IMG/VR virus record: IMGVR_UViG_3300047170_000201
Coordinates: 1 to 41,446 of that record
Direction: 5' to 3' (one strand)
DNA from: a virus
Length of the DNA stretch: 41,446 nt
Positions 13,748 through 21,600 of the stretch are shown one piece after another. The notes beneath the pieces were generated by a model. The model was not told the origin of the DNA, made no database searches, and was given only the letters and a program-made list of their open reading frames with translations. A program made the translations under genes and the position numbers. Every line of letters starts with the position of its first letter. Position 1 is the stretch's first letter.

Positions 13748-15262
13748 TTGGGGCCGCAATCCGAGATGGAGTTACGGCCTTGGGAGTTCGCCGGTCCGGT
13801 CGCCCGGGCCTTCGAAGTCTCGCGCGCCCCGATCAGTGCGATCGTGGGGCCTACGGGTGGTGGGAAGTCGACGGCGAGCGCTCGCCGGTGCCTCCGTGTC
13901 GCATTGTGGCAAGAGCCTAGCCCCCGCGACGGCGTACGTCGAGCCCGAACTGTCTGCATCTGCCCAACCTACCGGCGCGCCTGGGACACGGTGATGCCGA
14001 GCTATTTCAAGGTGTTCAGCCAGACCAGCGGCACGTTCCGCGGCAGCCGCGGCGATCCGGCCGATCACTTTTTCGACATCGTGGTCAATCACGGCGGCGT
14101 TCCGGCCAAGGTGCACGTCGAGGTGCTGTTTCGGGCGGTGAACGACCTCGACGTCGAGGACTTCATGCGCGGGCTCGAGGTGACGGGCTTCTGGCTGCCG
14201 GAAGCCGACACCAACGGCGACCTTGCCCAGCTGCTCAGCCTGGGCAGCAACCGGGTGGGGCGATACCCCGAGCCCGACGACAGGCCCGACCATAGCGAAG
14301 TCACGCCGTACAGCGGCATATGGATGGACGCCAACGCGCCCATGATCGACACCCCGTTTCACGATCGCCTCTACCTGAAGAAAATGCCGGATGGCACCGC
14401 CGCGCCGGCAACGGACAGGTTGTTCATTCAGCCGGGCGGCTTCAACGCCAATGCGGAGAACATGAGTAATCTGCGCAAAATCCGCAAAGACTACTATGCG
14501 CACATGGCGACCCAGCTGGATGCTTACGACGTGGGCCGGATGATCAACAACCGGCCCGGCTATGGCCGCCATGGTCAGCCGGTGCACCCGAATTTCGACC
14601 AGGAAGCCCACGTCGCGCAACGAACGATCGAGGTCGACCGCTTCTCGGATGTCTACATCGGCGTCGACGCGGGCTCGAACGCGCTCGTGCCCGGCGCTGT
14701 GTTCAAGCAGCGGGCCTATAGCGGCCAATGGCGGGTGCTGGCCGAAATCTACCTCAAAGACGGGCAGATGAACACCGAGGAGCTTGCCCGCGAGATCCGG
14801 CGGATCATGGAGAGCCGGTTCGCCGGCCTCGGCCGCGATCACGGCGCCATGCTGTGCCTGGACCCGGCCGCCGGCGGCCGCAACGCCGGCAGCGAGTACA
14901 CCACGGCTCTGGCCCTGCAGCAGCTGACCGGCATCGAGGCCCAGCTGGCGCCCAGCAACGACCCGAAGCACCGGCGCAGCGCCCTGGACAAGTTGTTCAA
15001 GCGCAACTGCGGCCCGGGGGAGCCGGGGATCATCATCGACCCGTCCTGTCACGGCCTGATCGGGGGCCTGAGCGGCGGCTTCCACTATCCCAGGCGCGGC
15101 CAGGTGGTCAGCGCGTCGGCCGCCAAGAACCGGTTCAGCCACGTCTGCGAGGCGGCGGAGTACGTGCCGCTCACCGTCGACGGCCTGGACGCCAGCGAGG
15201 GGCGCTTCATCCGACCCGGCGGCGCGGGCTCCTACGATGCTCCCATCGGCATCTACGACTAG
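13748..15262 (+). CDS. terminase large subunit
   Basis: A 504-residue packaging ATPase/nuclease. I start at TTG 13748 because GAGGG (13736-13740) lies seven bases upstream. The frame is open back to a GTG at 13643, which has no ribosome site and would swallow the element at 13681. The ATPase domain has RPWEFAGPVARAF (adenine-binding region), Walker A GPTGGGKST (K40) and Walker B-like GFWLPEA with E152. The nuclease domain begins YIGVDAGS (D307) and includes MLCLDPAAGG. The type resembles the T7-like/DUF-type large terminases of podoviruses. It would cut and pump DNA into the prohead through the portal encoded two kilobases downstream. Confidence 0.9.
   Translation: MGPQSEMELRPWEFAGPVARAFEVSRAPISAIVGPTGGGKSTASARRCLRVALWQEPSPRDGVRRARTVCICPTYRRAWDTVMPSYFKVFSQTSGTFRGSRGDPADHFFDIVVNHGGVPAKVHVEVLFRAVNDLDVEDFMRGLEVTGFWLPEADTNGDLAQLLSLGSNRVGRYPEPDDRPDHSEVTPYSGIWMDANAPMIDTPFHDRLYLKKMPDGTAAPATDRLFIQPGGFNANAENMSNLRKIRKDYYAHMATQLDAYDVGRMINNRPGYGRHGQPVHPNFDQEAHVAQRTIEVDRFSDVYIGVDAGSNALVPGAVFKQRAYSGQWRVLAEIYLKDGQMNTEELAREIRRIMESRFAGLGRDHGAMLCLDPAAGGRNAGSEYTTALALQQLTGIEAQLAPSNDPKHRRSALDKLFKRNCGPGEPGIIIDPSCHGLIGGLSGGFHYPRRGQVVSASAAKNRFSHVCEAAEYVPLTVDGLDASEGRFIRPGGAGSYDAPIGIYD
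15206..15215 (+). promoter_or_regulatory. TCATCCGAC element in the terL 3' end
   Basis: TTCATCCGAC, followed by CCGGCGGCGCGG, about 60 bp before the ATG at 15278. It is also codons for FIRP in terL, so chance or protein-coding constraint cannot be excluded for this copy. Confidence 0.3.
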
Positions 15263-15277
15263 GAGGCTAGCACCCCC

Positions 15278-15688
15278 ATGACGCGACTGTTCGCGCGATA
15301 CCTGACCCCCATGTGTGGGGCCTCGTTCCTGTTGGCCCTCGCGGGCGGCCTCCTCGTCCTCGGCGGCCATGCCACGGCGACGCAGGTTCAGACCGCCCCG
15401 ACGGCCTACCCGGTCACCGACGCGTCGGGCGCGATCACCGCCGGCGGCAGCTTCCAGACCGTGTTCGCCCAGACCGCCGGCCGCCACGACTGCATCATCG
15501 AAAACCCCGTCGCGGCCACCGAAACCCTGTTCATCCACGCCGACGCCGGCTCGCCCACCACGGCCAACAGCTTCTCGATCGGCGCGGGCGCCGTGTTCAA
15601 CTGCCAGGCCTTCGGCATCGTCACCCCCGACACCGTCCAGGTCGAAGCGGCCACCACCGGCCACGCCTTCGTGGCCAAAACCCAATGA
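15278..15688 (+). CDS. exported or virion-surface beta-rich protein
   Basis: A 136-residue protein. AGGAGG lies about ten bases before the ATG. The N-terminus is a typical signal sequence or signal anchor: basic MTRLFARYL, then a hydrophobic stretch SFLLALAGGLLVLGGHA, with a possible cleavage site after ATA (about residue 34). The mature part is threonine- and alanine-rich with short beta strands and two cysteines that could form a disulfide (RHDCIIENP and FNCQAFG). No family recognised. It sits between large terminase and portal and is coupled (ATGA) to the next gene, which is also exported-looking, so the pair probably works together on the lysogen surface or as head decoration. Confidence 0.65.
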   Translation: MTRLFARYLTPMCGASFLLALAGGLLVLGGHATATQVQTAPTAYPVTDASGAITAGGSFQTVFAQTAGRHDCIIENPVAATETLFIHADAGSPTTANSFSIGAGAVFNCQAFGIVTPDTVQVEAATTGHAFVAKTQ

Positions 15689-16755
15689 AGGCGCACATCC
15701 CTTTCCTGGCCGCCGTGGCCCTGACGGTCACCGTATCGCTGGCGGTGTCGCAATCGATCCGGCCGGCCCCCGGCGGCGGCGGCGGCGGCGGCGGGAGCGG
15801 AACGGTCACCTCGGTGGGGAGCGGCGTCTGCCTCACCGGCGGCCCGATCACGGTCAGCGGCACGCTCGCCGTGGCTTGCGGCCCCACCGACGAACTCGCG
15901 TGGAACGGCGACGTGGGCCTGTCGCGCCACTCGGCCAATTTTCTCTACGTCGGCAACGGTACGCAGAACGATTCGAGCGGCACGCTGGGCGCGGGCGCCT
16001 TCACCCTCTCTTCCGGCGCGGCCGGCCAATGGAACTCGGCCGCGTTCGCCCTGCCGGCCCTGGGCCTGCAGGGTTGGACGGCTGGCGCCAACGCCACCTT
16101 GGCGCTCGACACGGGTTTATCCCGCGACAGCGCCGGCGTGGTCGACGTGGGCAACGGCAGCCAGGGCGATTCCAGCGGTTCGATCAAGCTGGCCAACCTC
16201 ACCATCAGCAGCGTCACCGCCTCCAGCGACGTCTGCGCCAGCGCGGCGAAGCTGCTGGTGACCTGCACCTCGACCGGCACGGGGCTCAATGTCCAGCAGA
16301 CGTCGCCGGCGCTGATCACGCCCACCCTGGGCGTGGCCACCGCGACCAGCATAAACGGCGAAGTGGTGCCGACCGCCAGCAGCACGCTCATGGACCTGGG
16401 GTCCTCACAAACGGTCACCGCAAGCAAGGGCTTCAGCGGCATCGTTAGCCTGCTGGGCGGCTTGAACCAGCTAGTCTCGGTGATCACCGCGGCCGGCGCG
16501 ATAACGGTCAACTCGTCTCAGCAAATCATAGAAGTCGACAAGACGACGGGCGCGGCCACGACCGTGAACATACCGGCGCCGACCACGGCAAATCGCGTCC
16601 TATACATCGTCGACGGCAAGGGCGACGCCAACACGAACAACATTACCGTCACTCCGTCTTCGGGCACGATCAACGGCGCGGCCAGCTACATCATGAACGT
16701 CAATCGCGAGGCGATCCAGATCGTCTCGGACGGTACGCAGTGGGTCGTGCTGTAG
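15685..16755 (+). CDS. signal-peptide fibre-like protein
   Basis: A 356-residue protein starting at ATG 15685. The N-terminal MKAHIPFLAAVALTVTVSLAVS is a signal-like hydrophobic helix. An eight-glycine linker follows, coded by GGC repeats at about 15772-15796. The rest is rich in Gly, Ser, Thr and Asn. It begins SGTVTSVGSGVCLTGGPITV, the GTVTSV repeat style common in phage tail and head fibres, and ends in a likely trimeric beta domain (YIMNVNREAIQIVSDGTQWVVL) typical of fibre tips. The role is probably adhesive or decorative. The hydrophobic start is unusual for a virion fibre and could instead mark export of a lysogen surface protein. Confidence 0.65.
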   Translation: MKAHIPFLAAVALTVTVSLAVSQSIRPAPGGGGGGGGSGTVTSVGSGVCLTGGPITVSGTLAVACGPTDELAWNGDVGLSRHSANFLYVGNGTQNDSSGTLGAGAFTLSSGAAGQWNSAAFALPALGLQGWTAGANATLALDTGLSRDSAGVVDVGNGSQGDSSGSIKLANLTISSVTASSDVCASAAKLLVTCTSTGTGLNVQQTSPALITPTLGVATATSINGEVVPTASSTLMDLGSSQTVTASKGFSGIVSLLGGLNQLVSVITAAGAITVNSSQQIIEVDKTTGAATTVNIPAPTTANRVLYIVDGKGDANTNNITVTPSSGTINGAASYIMNVNREAIQIVSDGTQWVVL

Positions 16756-16943
16756 TGTCCGGCCTGTTCAACCCCAAGGTTCCCGCGCCGCTGCCGGTGA
16801 TCAACCCGGCGGACACGCAGAACCGGATCAACGACGCCCTGGGGCGCATGCTGCAGGCCGGCGGCACGAACGCCGACACCACGTCCACCGCGACCGCGCC
16901 GGTGGGCGGCGCGCGCATGCCGACGCTGACCGGGCTCAACTGA
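16755..16943 (+). CDS. small protein preceding the portal gene
   Basis: A 62-residue protein, MSGLFNPKVPAPLPVINPAD, starting at GTG 16755 that shares a base with the previous stop. It is proline-rich at the start, then DTQNRINDALGRMLQAGGTNAD forms an amphipathic helix, and it ends ARMPTLTGLN. Short proteins of this style precede the portal gene in several podovirus-like temperate phages. No known reaction; it may be a minor head protein or chaperone. Confidence 0.68.
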   Translation: MSGLFNPKVPAPLPVINPADTQNRINDALGRMLQAGGTNADTTSTATAPVGGARMPTLTGLN

Positions 16944-16944
16944 G

Positions 16945-18678
16945 GTGACGGACTGGGCGCAGAAGTCGCGCGTCGACAAGCGCCTGATACAGTGGGAGAG
17001 CATGCGCGCCGATCGCCAGGACTTCGACCGCAAATGGCAGCTGGTCAGCGACTACATCCTGCCCCGGCGGGATTTCAGCATCACGCAGCGGCCGAACCAG
17101 CTGCGCCCGCACCGGGTCACCAGCAGCGTCGCCACCAATGCGAACACGCGCATGGCCACCCTGGTGCTGGCCTATTGGTTCGATCCGACCCGGCCCAACC
17201 TGCTGCCCAACGTCAAGCGCGGCCTGGCGGTGGCGGGGCGCAACACCGAGCTCGACGACGACGGGATCAACTATTGCGGCGACCTGGCGTGGAACGTGTG
17301 GGACCACATGGTGCGCCCCAAGGCGCGGCTGATGATGCACAGCGGCAGCATGCTCAAAGAGTTTTGCGCCTTCGGCTGCGGCGTGCTTTGGACCGGCCGG
17401 CGGCGTGGCTTCGGACCGTACTATAACGGCCGCGCTTTGTCGGCATCGTGGTGGTCTTGTAACGAAGAAGGCGTGATCGACACTTTCTATTATCTGATGA
17501 AACAACCGCTCTATAGAGTATTGGAGCGATGGCCGGAGACCGCGCCGCCGCTTTACACGGAGACCAGGGACCGCAACGAAAACGTCCTGGTGGACATATT
17601 GCTGACCTGCCAGCCGCGTCCGGGCGGACGGCCTGGCGCGGTGGTCGAGGCCAAGCCCTTCGAATTCCTCGCCATCGCGGTGGGCAAGGGCGCGGTGCTG
17701 GAAGAGAGCGGGTACGACAGCTTTCCGTATTCGGTGTTCCGCTATGACCCGATGCCCAGCCAGACCTATGCCGAAGGTCCCGGTTGCCAGGTCCTGCCGG
17801 ACGTCATGGTCCTCAACCATCTGCAGGAAGCCGTCGAAAACGTCGCGAGCCAGAAGGCCGCGCCGCCCCTGGCCGTGCCGGCGCGGATGTTCGGCAAGAC
17901 CCTGGATCGGCGCCCGGGCGCGCTCAACGCCTACAACCCCGCCGGCCTCGGCCTGCAGCGCGCGGACCAGGCGATCATCAAGCTCGACATGACCGGCGAT
18001 CCCAGCGAGTGCGTCGCCCTGATCCAGGAGCTGACCAACACGATCGAGACCGGGTTCTTCGTCGATTGGTTGAGGTTGAGAGAAACCGGCGACATGACGG
18101 CCGAGGAGGTCAGCGAACGCCGCGACATGCGCCTGCGCGGCATGGCGTCCATCGTCGCGAACCTGGAAGAGCCGACATCCGCCTTGGGCGACCGCACCAT
18201 GGAAGTCATGTTGGCCGAGGGCGCGATCCCGCCGGCGCCCGGCAGCGTCGCCGGCGCGGATGTGGATTGGGAATATGCCGGGCCCCTGCAGATCGCCCAG
18301 CTGCGCGGCAACGTCCAGTCGCTCCTGCAGCTGATGAACGCCCGGGGCCTGGCGCTGGAGCAGGACCCCGACGCCGCCGAGGCTATAGACCTGGAAAGCT
18401 GCCTGCGGTCGATCCATTCTGGCCTGGGCGCGCCCGAGGGCGTGCTGATGAGCAAGGCCTTCGTCGAGCGCAAACGCCAGGCGCGCCAGCACGCCCTGCA
18501 GCAGCAACAGGACGCTGAAAAGTTGGCCCAGGTGGCCGGCGCGGCCAAGAGTGGCGGCGCGGGCATCGCCAGCGTCATGGGCGCCATGCAGGGCGCGGGC
18601 CAGGGCGGCGGAGCGCCCGGGCCCGGCGGCGCGCCCTTCGCCCCCGCCGCGCCCCTGGCCCAGCCGCTGGCGGCGTAG
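16945..18678 (+). CDS. head-to-tail connector (portal) protein
   Basis: A 577-residue protein resembling the T7 gp8-type portal family (head-tail connecting protein). Typical parts are KRLIQWESMRADRQDFDRKW near the start, DYILPRRDF, an N-terminal region with conserved tryptophans (WTGRRRGFGPYY, then SWWSCNEEG), RYDPMPSQTYAEGPG in the middle and a helical clip and barrel region. The glutamine- and glycine-rich tail (RKRQARQHALQQQQDAEKLA then GAPGPGGAPFAPAAP) is a flexible extension. The start is GTG 16945, two bases after the previous stop. It forms the DNA entry pore and joins the capsid to the tail tube. Bases 17431-17530 are only about 47% G+C. Confidence 0.9.
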   Translation: MTDWAQKSRVDKRLIQWESMRADRQDFDRKWQLVSDYILPRRDFSITQRPNQLRPHRVTSSVATNANTRMATLVLAYWFDPTRPNLLPNVKRGLAVAGRNTELDDDGINYCGDLAWNVWDHMVRPKARLMMHSGSMLKEFCAFGCGVLWTGRRRGFGPYYNGRALSASWWSCNEEGVIDTFYYLMKQPLYRVLERWPETAPPLYTETRDRNENVLVDILLTCQPRPGGRPGAVVEAKPFEFLAIAVGKGAVLEESGYDSFPYSVFRYDPMPSQTYAEGPGCQVLPDVMVLNHLQEAVENVASQKAAPPLAVPARMFGKTLDRRPGALNAYNPAGLGLQRADQAIIKLDMTGDPSECVALIQELTNTIETGFFVDWLRLRETGDMTAEEVSERRDMRLRGMASIVANLEEPTSALGDRTMEVMLAEGAIPPAPGSVAGADVDWEYAGPLQIAQLRGNVQSLLQLMNARGLALEQDPDAAEAIDLESCLRSIHSGLGAPEGVLMSKAFVERKRQARQHALQQQQDAEKLAQVAGAAKSGGAGIASVMGAMQGAGQGGGAPGPGGAPFAPAAPLAQPLAA

Positions 18679-19035
18679 ATGGCGGACATTCCGTTCGACG
18701 CCGTCAAGCTGATCGCCGACATCCGCGCCGGCGACGGCGAGGCGATGGCGCAGGCGTACCGCGCCACCTTTGGCGGCGATCTGGGGCGCCTCGTGCTGGC
18801 CCATCACCTGCAGGAATGCGGCGTGGGCAATGCGCTGGGGGACGAGAACCTGAAATATCGCGCCGGGCGACACGACGGCGCGCTGTTGCTGGCCTCCAAG
18901 GCCGGTTTCGACGCGGTCTCTATCGCGGTGGCCGTGATGACTGATCAACTCGAAGGAAATACAGATGAGCGAAGTATCGACAGCGGCCCCGGCCAGCAGT
19001 GGGGCGACAGCGACCCCGAACATCTCGAATTCTGA
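18679..19035 (+). CDS. Bbp19-like virion-associated protein
   Basis: A 118-residue protein starting directly at the portal stop. Residues 20-90 (AYRATFGGDLGRLVLAHHL, then YRAGRHDGALLLASKAGFD) fit the Bbp19 family pattern: an F/Y-x-G helix, then a G-R-x-D/H loop and a helix. Members are found between portal and scaffold in podoviruses. The C-terminus runs 71 bases into the scaffold gene in another frame, an unusually long overlap, and becomes acidic and polar there. Function unknown; a head-assembly role is inferred from position. Confidence 0.75.
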   Translation: MADIPFDAVKLIADIRAGDGEAMAQAYRATFGGDLGRLVLAHHLQECGVGNALGDENLKYRAGRHDGALLLASKAGFDAVSIAVAVMTDQLEGNTDERSIDSGPGQQWGDSDPEHLEF

Positions 19036-19819
19036 CGGCGGCGCGCCCGCGCCGGCGTTCTACGAGGCCTTCAAGAGCGAGGCGATCCGTACCAGCCCGT
19101 CCATCCAGCGCTTCGCCGACCCCGAGGCGCTCAGCGAGGCCTACCTGCACCTGGAAAGGCGATTCGGCATCGATCCGAACCGCCGTCTCGACCTGCCCGC
19201 CGACCCTAAGGACGCCGCCGCCATGGATGCGGTGTGGAACCGCCTGGGACGGCCCGAGAAGCCCGACGGCTACAAGTTCGAGCTCACGGCCGACGCGACG
19301 GACACGGACAAGGCGCTGGTGAGCAGCTATGCCGAGACGGCGCACAAGCTCGGCCTGACCGCGGAGCAGGCGCGCGGCGCCATGGCCTTCCTGGTCGAAC
19401 AGCAGGGCAAGGCGGCCGAAGCCAACGCGGCGGCCTTCGCGGCGGCCGCCGAGGCCGGCCGCGCGGCGCTGAAGGGCGAATGGGGGCAGGCGTACGACAC
19501 CCGGGTCAAGGAGATCGGCGCGGTGGTCGCCAAATACGGCGACGAGGCCCTGATCAAGGAACTCGACGCCAATGGCCTGGGCAACTATCCCAACCTGGCC
19601 AAGATGCTTAGCCGCATGGTCGAGCGCATGCAGGAACCGGGCGTCGCCGGCGGCAATTCCGGCGACGCGGCCGCCGCGGACCGGGCGCTGACGCCCAGCC
19701 AGGCCAAGGCCGCGGTCCGAGCGCTCGACACCAATCCGGCCCTGCGCGACCGCGACCATCCCCAGCACAGGGCGGTGGTCGAGGAACGGCGAAAATTGTT
19801 GGCGATGGCCGAAGGTTGA
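18965..19819 (+). CDS. capsid scaffolding protein
   Basis: A 284-residue protein. ATG 18965 has GAAGGAAAT upstream within the previous gene. The N-terminal 35 residues are low-complexity Ser/Ala/Pro. Long charged helices follow (FADPEALSEAYLHLERRFGI, GRPEKPDGYKFELTADA, ANAAAFAAAAEAGRAALKGE), and it ends in a basic amphipathic helix, HRAVVEERRKLLAMAEG. That helix matches the coat-binding C-terminal helix of podovirus scaffolds. It should guide capsid assembly and leave before packaging. The order portal, scaffold, capsid is the T7 order. Confidence 0.82.
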   Translation: MSEVSTAAPASSGATATPNISNSDGGAPAPAFYEAFKSEAIRTSPSIQRFADPEALSEAYLHLERRFGIDPNRRLDLPADPKDAAAMDAVWNRLGRPEKPDGYKFELTADATDTDKALVSSYAETAHKLGLTAEQARGAMAFLVEQQGKAAEANAAAFAAAAEAGRAALKGEWGQAYDTRVKEIGAVVAKYGDEALIKELDANGLGNYPNLAKMLSRMVERMQEPGVAGGNSGDAAAADRALTPSQAKAAVRALDTNPALRDRDHPQHRAVVEERRKLLAMAEG

Positions 19820-19858
19820 GCTTGACCGGCCGCGCAAATCACTAGAGCCCAATGATCT

Positions 19859-19987
19859 CCGACGACACCGGGGCACTCCTCCCCCAGCCAGGATCCCGGT
19901 GTTCGTCGGCGCCGCGCGGGGCGTAAAGCCGAAGGCCAGGCTCCGGAGCACCGGGCAATCCTGCCGATCAAACCCTTTCTTTTGATC
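19859..19987. promoter_or_regulatory. two hairpins upstream of the capsid gene
   Basis: In the 185-bp gap before the capsid gene, CCGACGACACCGGG (from 19859) pairs with CCCGGTGTTCGTCGG (19895-19909), giving 14 pairs with one bulged T. A second stem, GATCAAA (19966-19972) with TTTGATC (19981-19987), ends four bases before the GGGAG ribosome site of the ATG at 20005. They could be RNA-processing or stability elements that raise capsid expression. Neither has a terminal T-run. Confidence 0.45.
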
Positions 19988-20004
19988 AGCGGGAGCGCGC
20001 CATC

Positions 20005-20973
20005 ATGGCGACCAACGAAGATACCATTCTTTCCCAGTATGTCCCGGGGTTTAGGGCCAACCTGGCCCTGGCGCCACAGCAGACCGACACGCGGTTGCTG
20101 GGCGCCGTCGACGGCGACCTGATGTACGACACGCCAGGCCAGATGTTCAACGCCGACGATGTTCAAACGTCGGACCCCGAGGACATCACCACGCGCGTGC
20201 CCAACACGCCGGACAAATTCCTGGGCTTCACGCGCCGGGTCGGCATTTTCACGCCCTTCCAGGACGCGGCGTGGTTGGACAACGTCGACAAGGCGCGCGA
20301 GCTCGAGGACCCTACCAACAAGACCATGATGGCCCTGATGGCGGGCCGCTGGCGCAAGGTCGACTATCTGATCCTCTCCGCCGGCATAGGCAACGCCGCT
20401 TCCCAGGTCACCACCTTGCAGGGCGGCGGCTTGACCACCACGGCGCTGCCGGCCGCGCAGGTCGTGTCCGCCACCGACGTCAGCTACGCCCATGACGCCG
20501 AGATCGTGCCCACCGACGGCAGCCAGTACGGCATGAGCGTCGGCAAGCTGCTCCACGCCGGGGCGATTCTCGACGAGAGCGAGCTCGAGGGCCCGCGCTA
20601 TCTGGCGCTCACCAGCCAGCAAAAGGCCGATCTGCTGCGCCGCACGCCGGTGACCAGCATCTACTACGCCGAGGTCAAGGCGCTGCAGAGCGATCAGCTG
20701 AGCGAGTTCGTGGGGTTCAAGATCGTGCGGCTGCAAAAGAGCCGTTTCCAAAGCTTCCTCGGGCACGACGGCGTCAGCCCCGTGCGCCAGTGCATGGCCT
20801 GGATCAAGGATGCGATCGCCTACCGCGGGCGGCCCATCACCGACGCGTCGATCCAGATCCGGCCCGACAAGAGCCGCACGCCGCAGGCCTTCTACAAGGC
20901 CGAACACGGCTGTGTGCGGCGTTATGACGCGGCCGTGGTCGAGATCGACTGCTACGAAGGCGCGGCCTACTAG
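20005..20973 (+). CDS. major capsid protein
   Basis: A 322-residue protein with a strong GGGAG site. The scaffold-capsid order, a length near the HK97-fold minimum and sequence style support the call: MATNEDTILSQYVPGFRANL, TPGQMFNADDVQTSDPED, RRVGIFTPFQDAAWLDNVDK, GRWRKVDYLILSAG, ALTSQQKADLLRRTPV. There is no cleaved N-terminal delta domain. A beta-rich middle part (ILDESELEGPRYLALTS, EFVGFKIVRLQKSRF) suits an HK97 P-domain spine. It should be the most abundant virion protein, consistent with the hairpins before it and the terminator-like element after the next gene. Confidence 0.87.
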   Translation: MATNEDTILSQYVPGFRANLALAPQQTDTRLLGAVDGDLMYDTPGQMFNADDVQTSDPEDITTRVPNTPDKFLGFTRRVGIFTPFQDAAWLDNVDKARELEDPTNKTMMALMAGRWRKVDYLILSAGIGNAASQVTTLQGGGLTTTALPAAQVVSATDVSYAHDAEIVPTDGSQYGMSVGKLLHAGAILDESELEGPRYLALTSQQKADLLRRTPVTSIYYAEVKALQSDQLSEFVGFKIVRLQKSRFQSFLGHDGVSPVRQCMAWIKDAIAYRGRPITDASIQIRPDKSRTPQAFYKAEHGCVRRYDAAVVEIDCYEGAAY

Positions 20974-21009
20974 GCCGCGCCTCAAACCCTTACTTGAAAG
21001 ATCAGTCAA

Positions 21010-21498
21010 ATGACCAAACTCTATGGTTCCCTGGTCGGCGCCATCAAGCAAATCAGCCCGATGCAGCCGGTCGACAACGCCTATGAGCGCAACAACGACG
21101 CCATCCTGGTGCGCGACACCATCACCCTGGCGGCGGCGGCCGCCGCAACCACCATCCAGGCCATCGTAGGCCTGGGCTGGGAAAGCGTGCTGCACCCGCC
21201 CGGCTGCTACGTCGCCAACGGGGCGCTGGGCGCGGGCGTCACGATCAGTCTGGGCGACGTGACCTATCCGGCCGCCCTGGCCGCCGCGACCGCTGTCAAC
21301 GCGGCCGGGACCACGCTGAGCGGCCTGCCGGCGGTGACCATCGGCAACTATTGGCAGCCGCTGTGGCAGCAGCTGGGCTATGCCTCCCTGACGGCGGCCA
21401 AGGCTGTCGGCCCGCAGGCGGAGCTGCTGTTCACGATCGCCGGCGCGGCCGCGACCGGCATTCTCACCTGGCAGCTCAGCGGCGTTCGCCGGATTTAG
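21010..21498 (+). CDS. putative capsid decoration protein
   Basis: A 162-residue protein following the capsid gene by 36 bp. It is mostly small residues, with predicted beta strands and two hydrophobic stretches (LAAAAAATTIQAIVGLGW and GYASLTAAKAVG), and ends GILTWQLSGVRRI. There is no enzymatic motif. Small proteins just after the capsid gene are often head decoration or stabilisation proteins; that role is inferred from position only. It is followed by a terminator-like hairpin that would limit readthrough into the tail genes. Confidence 0.68.
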   Translation: MTKLYGSLVGAIKQISPMQPVDNAYERNNDAILVRDTITLAAAAAATTIQAIVGLGWESVLHPPGCYVANGALGAGVTISLGDVTYPAALAAATAVNAAGTTLSGLPAVTIGNYWQPLWQQLGYASLTAAKAVGPQAELLFTIAGAAATGILTWQLSGVRRI

Positions 21499-21542
21499 GC
21501 TTCGTCCCCCTCCGTGTCGCAACCATGACGGGGACGGATGAG

Positions 21543-21590
21543 GCGGCCGCGGCGGGGGTGCTCAGCCCCGCCGCGGCCGTAGCTCTTTTT
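21543..21590 (+). terminator. GC-stem hairpin with T-run after the capsid block
   Basis: A perfect 13-bp stem, GGCCGCGGCGGGG (21545-21557) with CCCCGCCGCGGCC (21566-21578), extends by C-G and G-T pairs and is followed after GCTC by TTTTT (21586-21590), 11 bases before the next ATG. Its place, after the capsid genes and before tail genes, matches the T7 terminator after gene 10. It could be partial, lowering tail transcripts relative to capsid. Confidence 0.6.
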
Positions 21591-21600
21591 GGAGGGTGCG

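Noticed and set aside
13772-15685. 637-codon open frame on the minus strand antisense to the large terminase
   Set aside because: Shadow frame of a high-GC gene; no ribosome site and Val/Arg/Gly/Asp-dominated sequence.
15772-15796. GGC trinucleotide run as a phase-variation switch
   Set aside because: Changes of whole GGC units keep the frame, so it only changes the linker length.
16936-19023. 695-codon open frame on the minus strand under the portal gene
   Set aside because: Same antisense artefact; the portal and scaffold genes on the plus strand are recognisable.
19820-20004. Rho-independent terminator before the capsid gene
   Set aside because: The stem lacks a T-run and readthrough into the capsid is needed; treated as leader structure.
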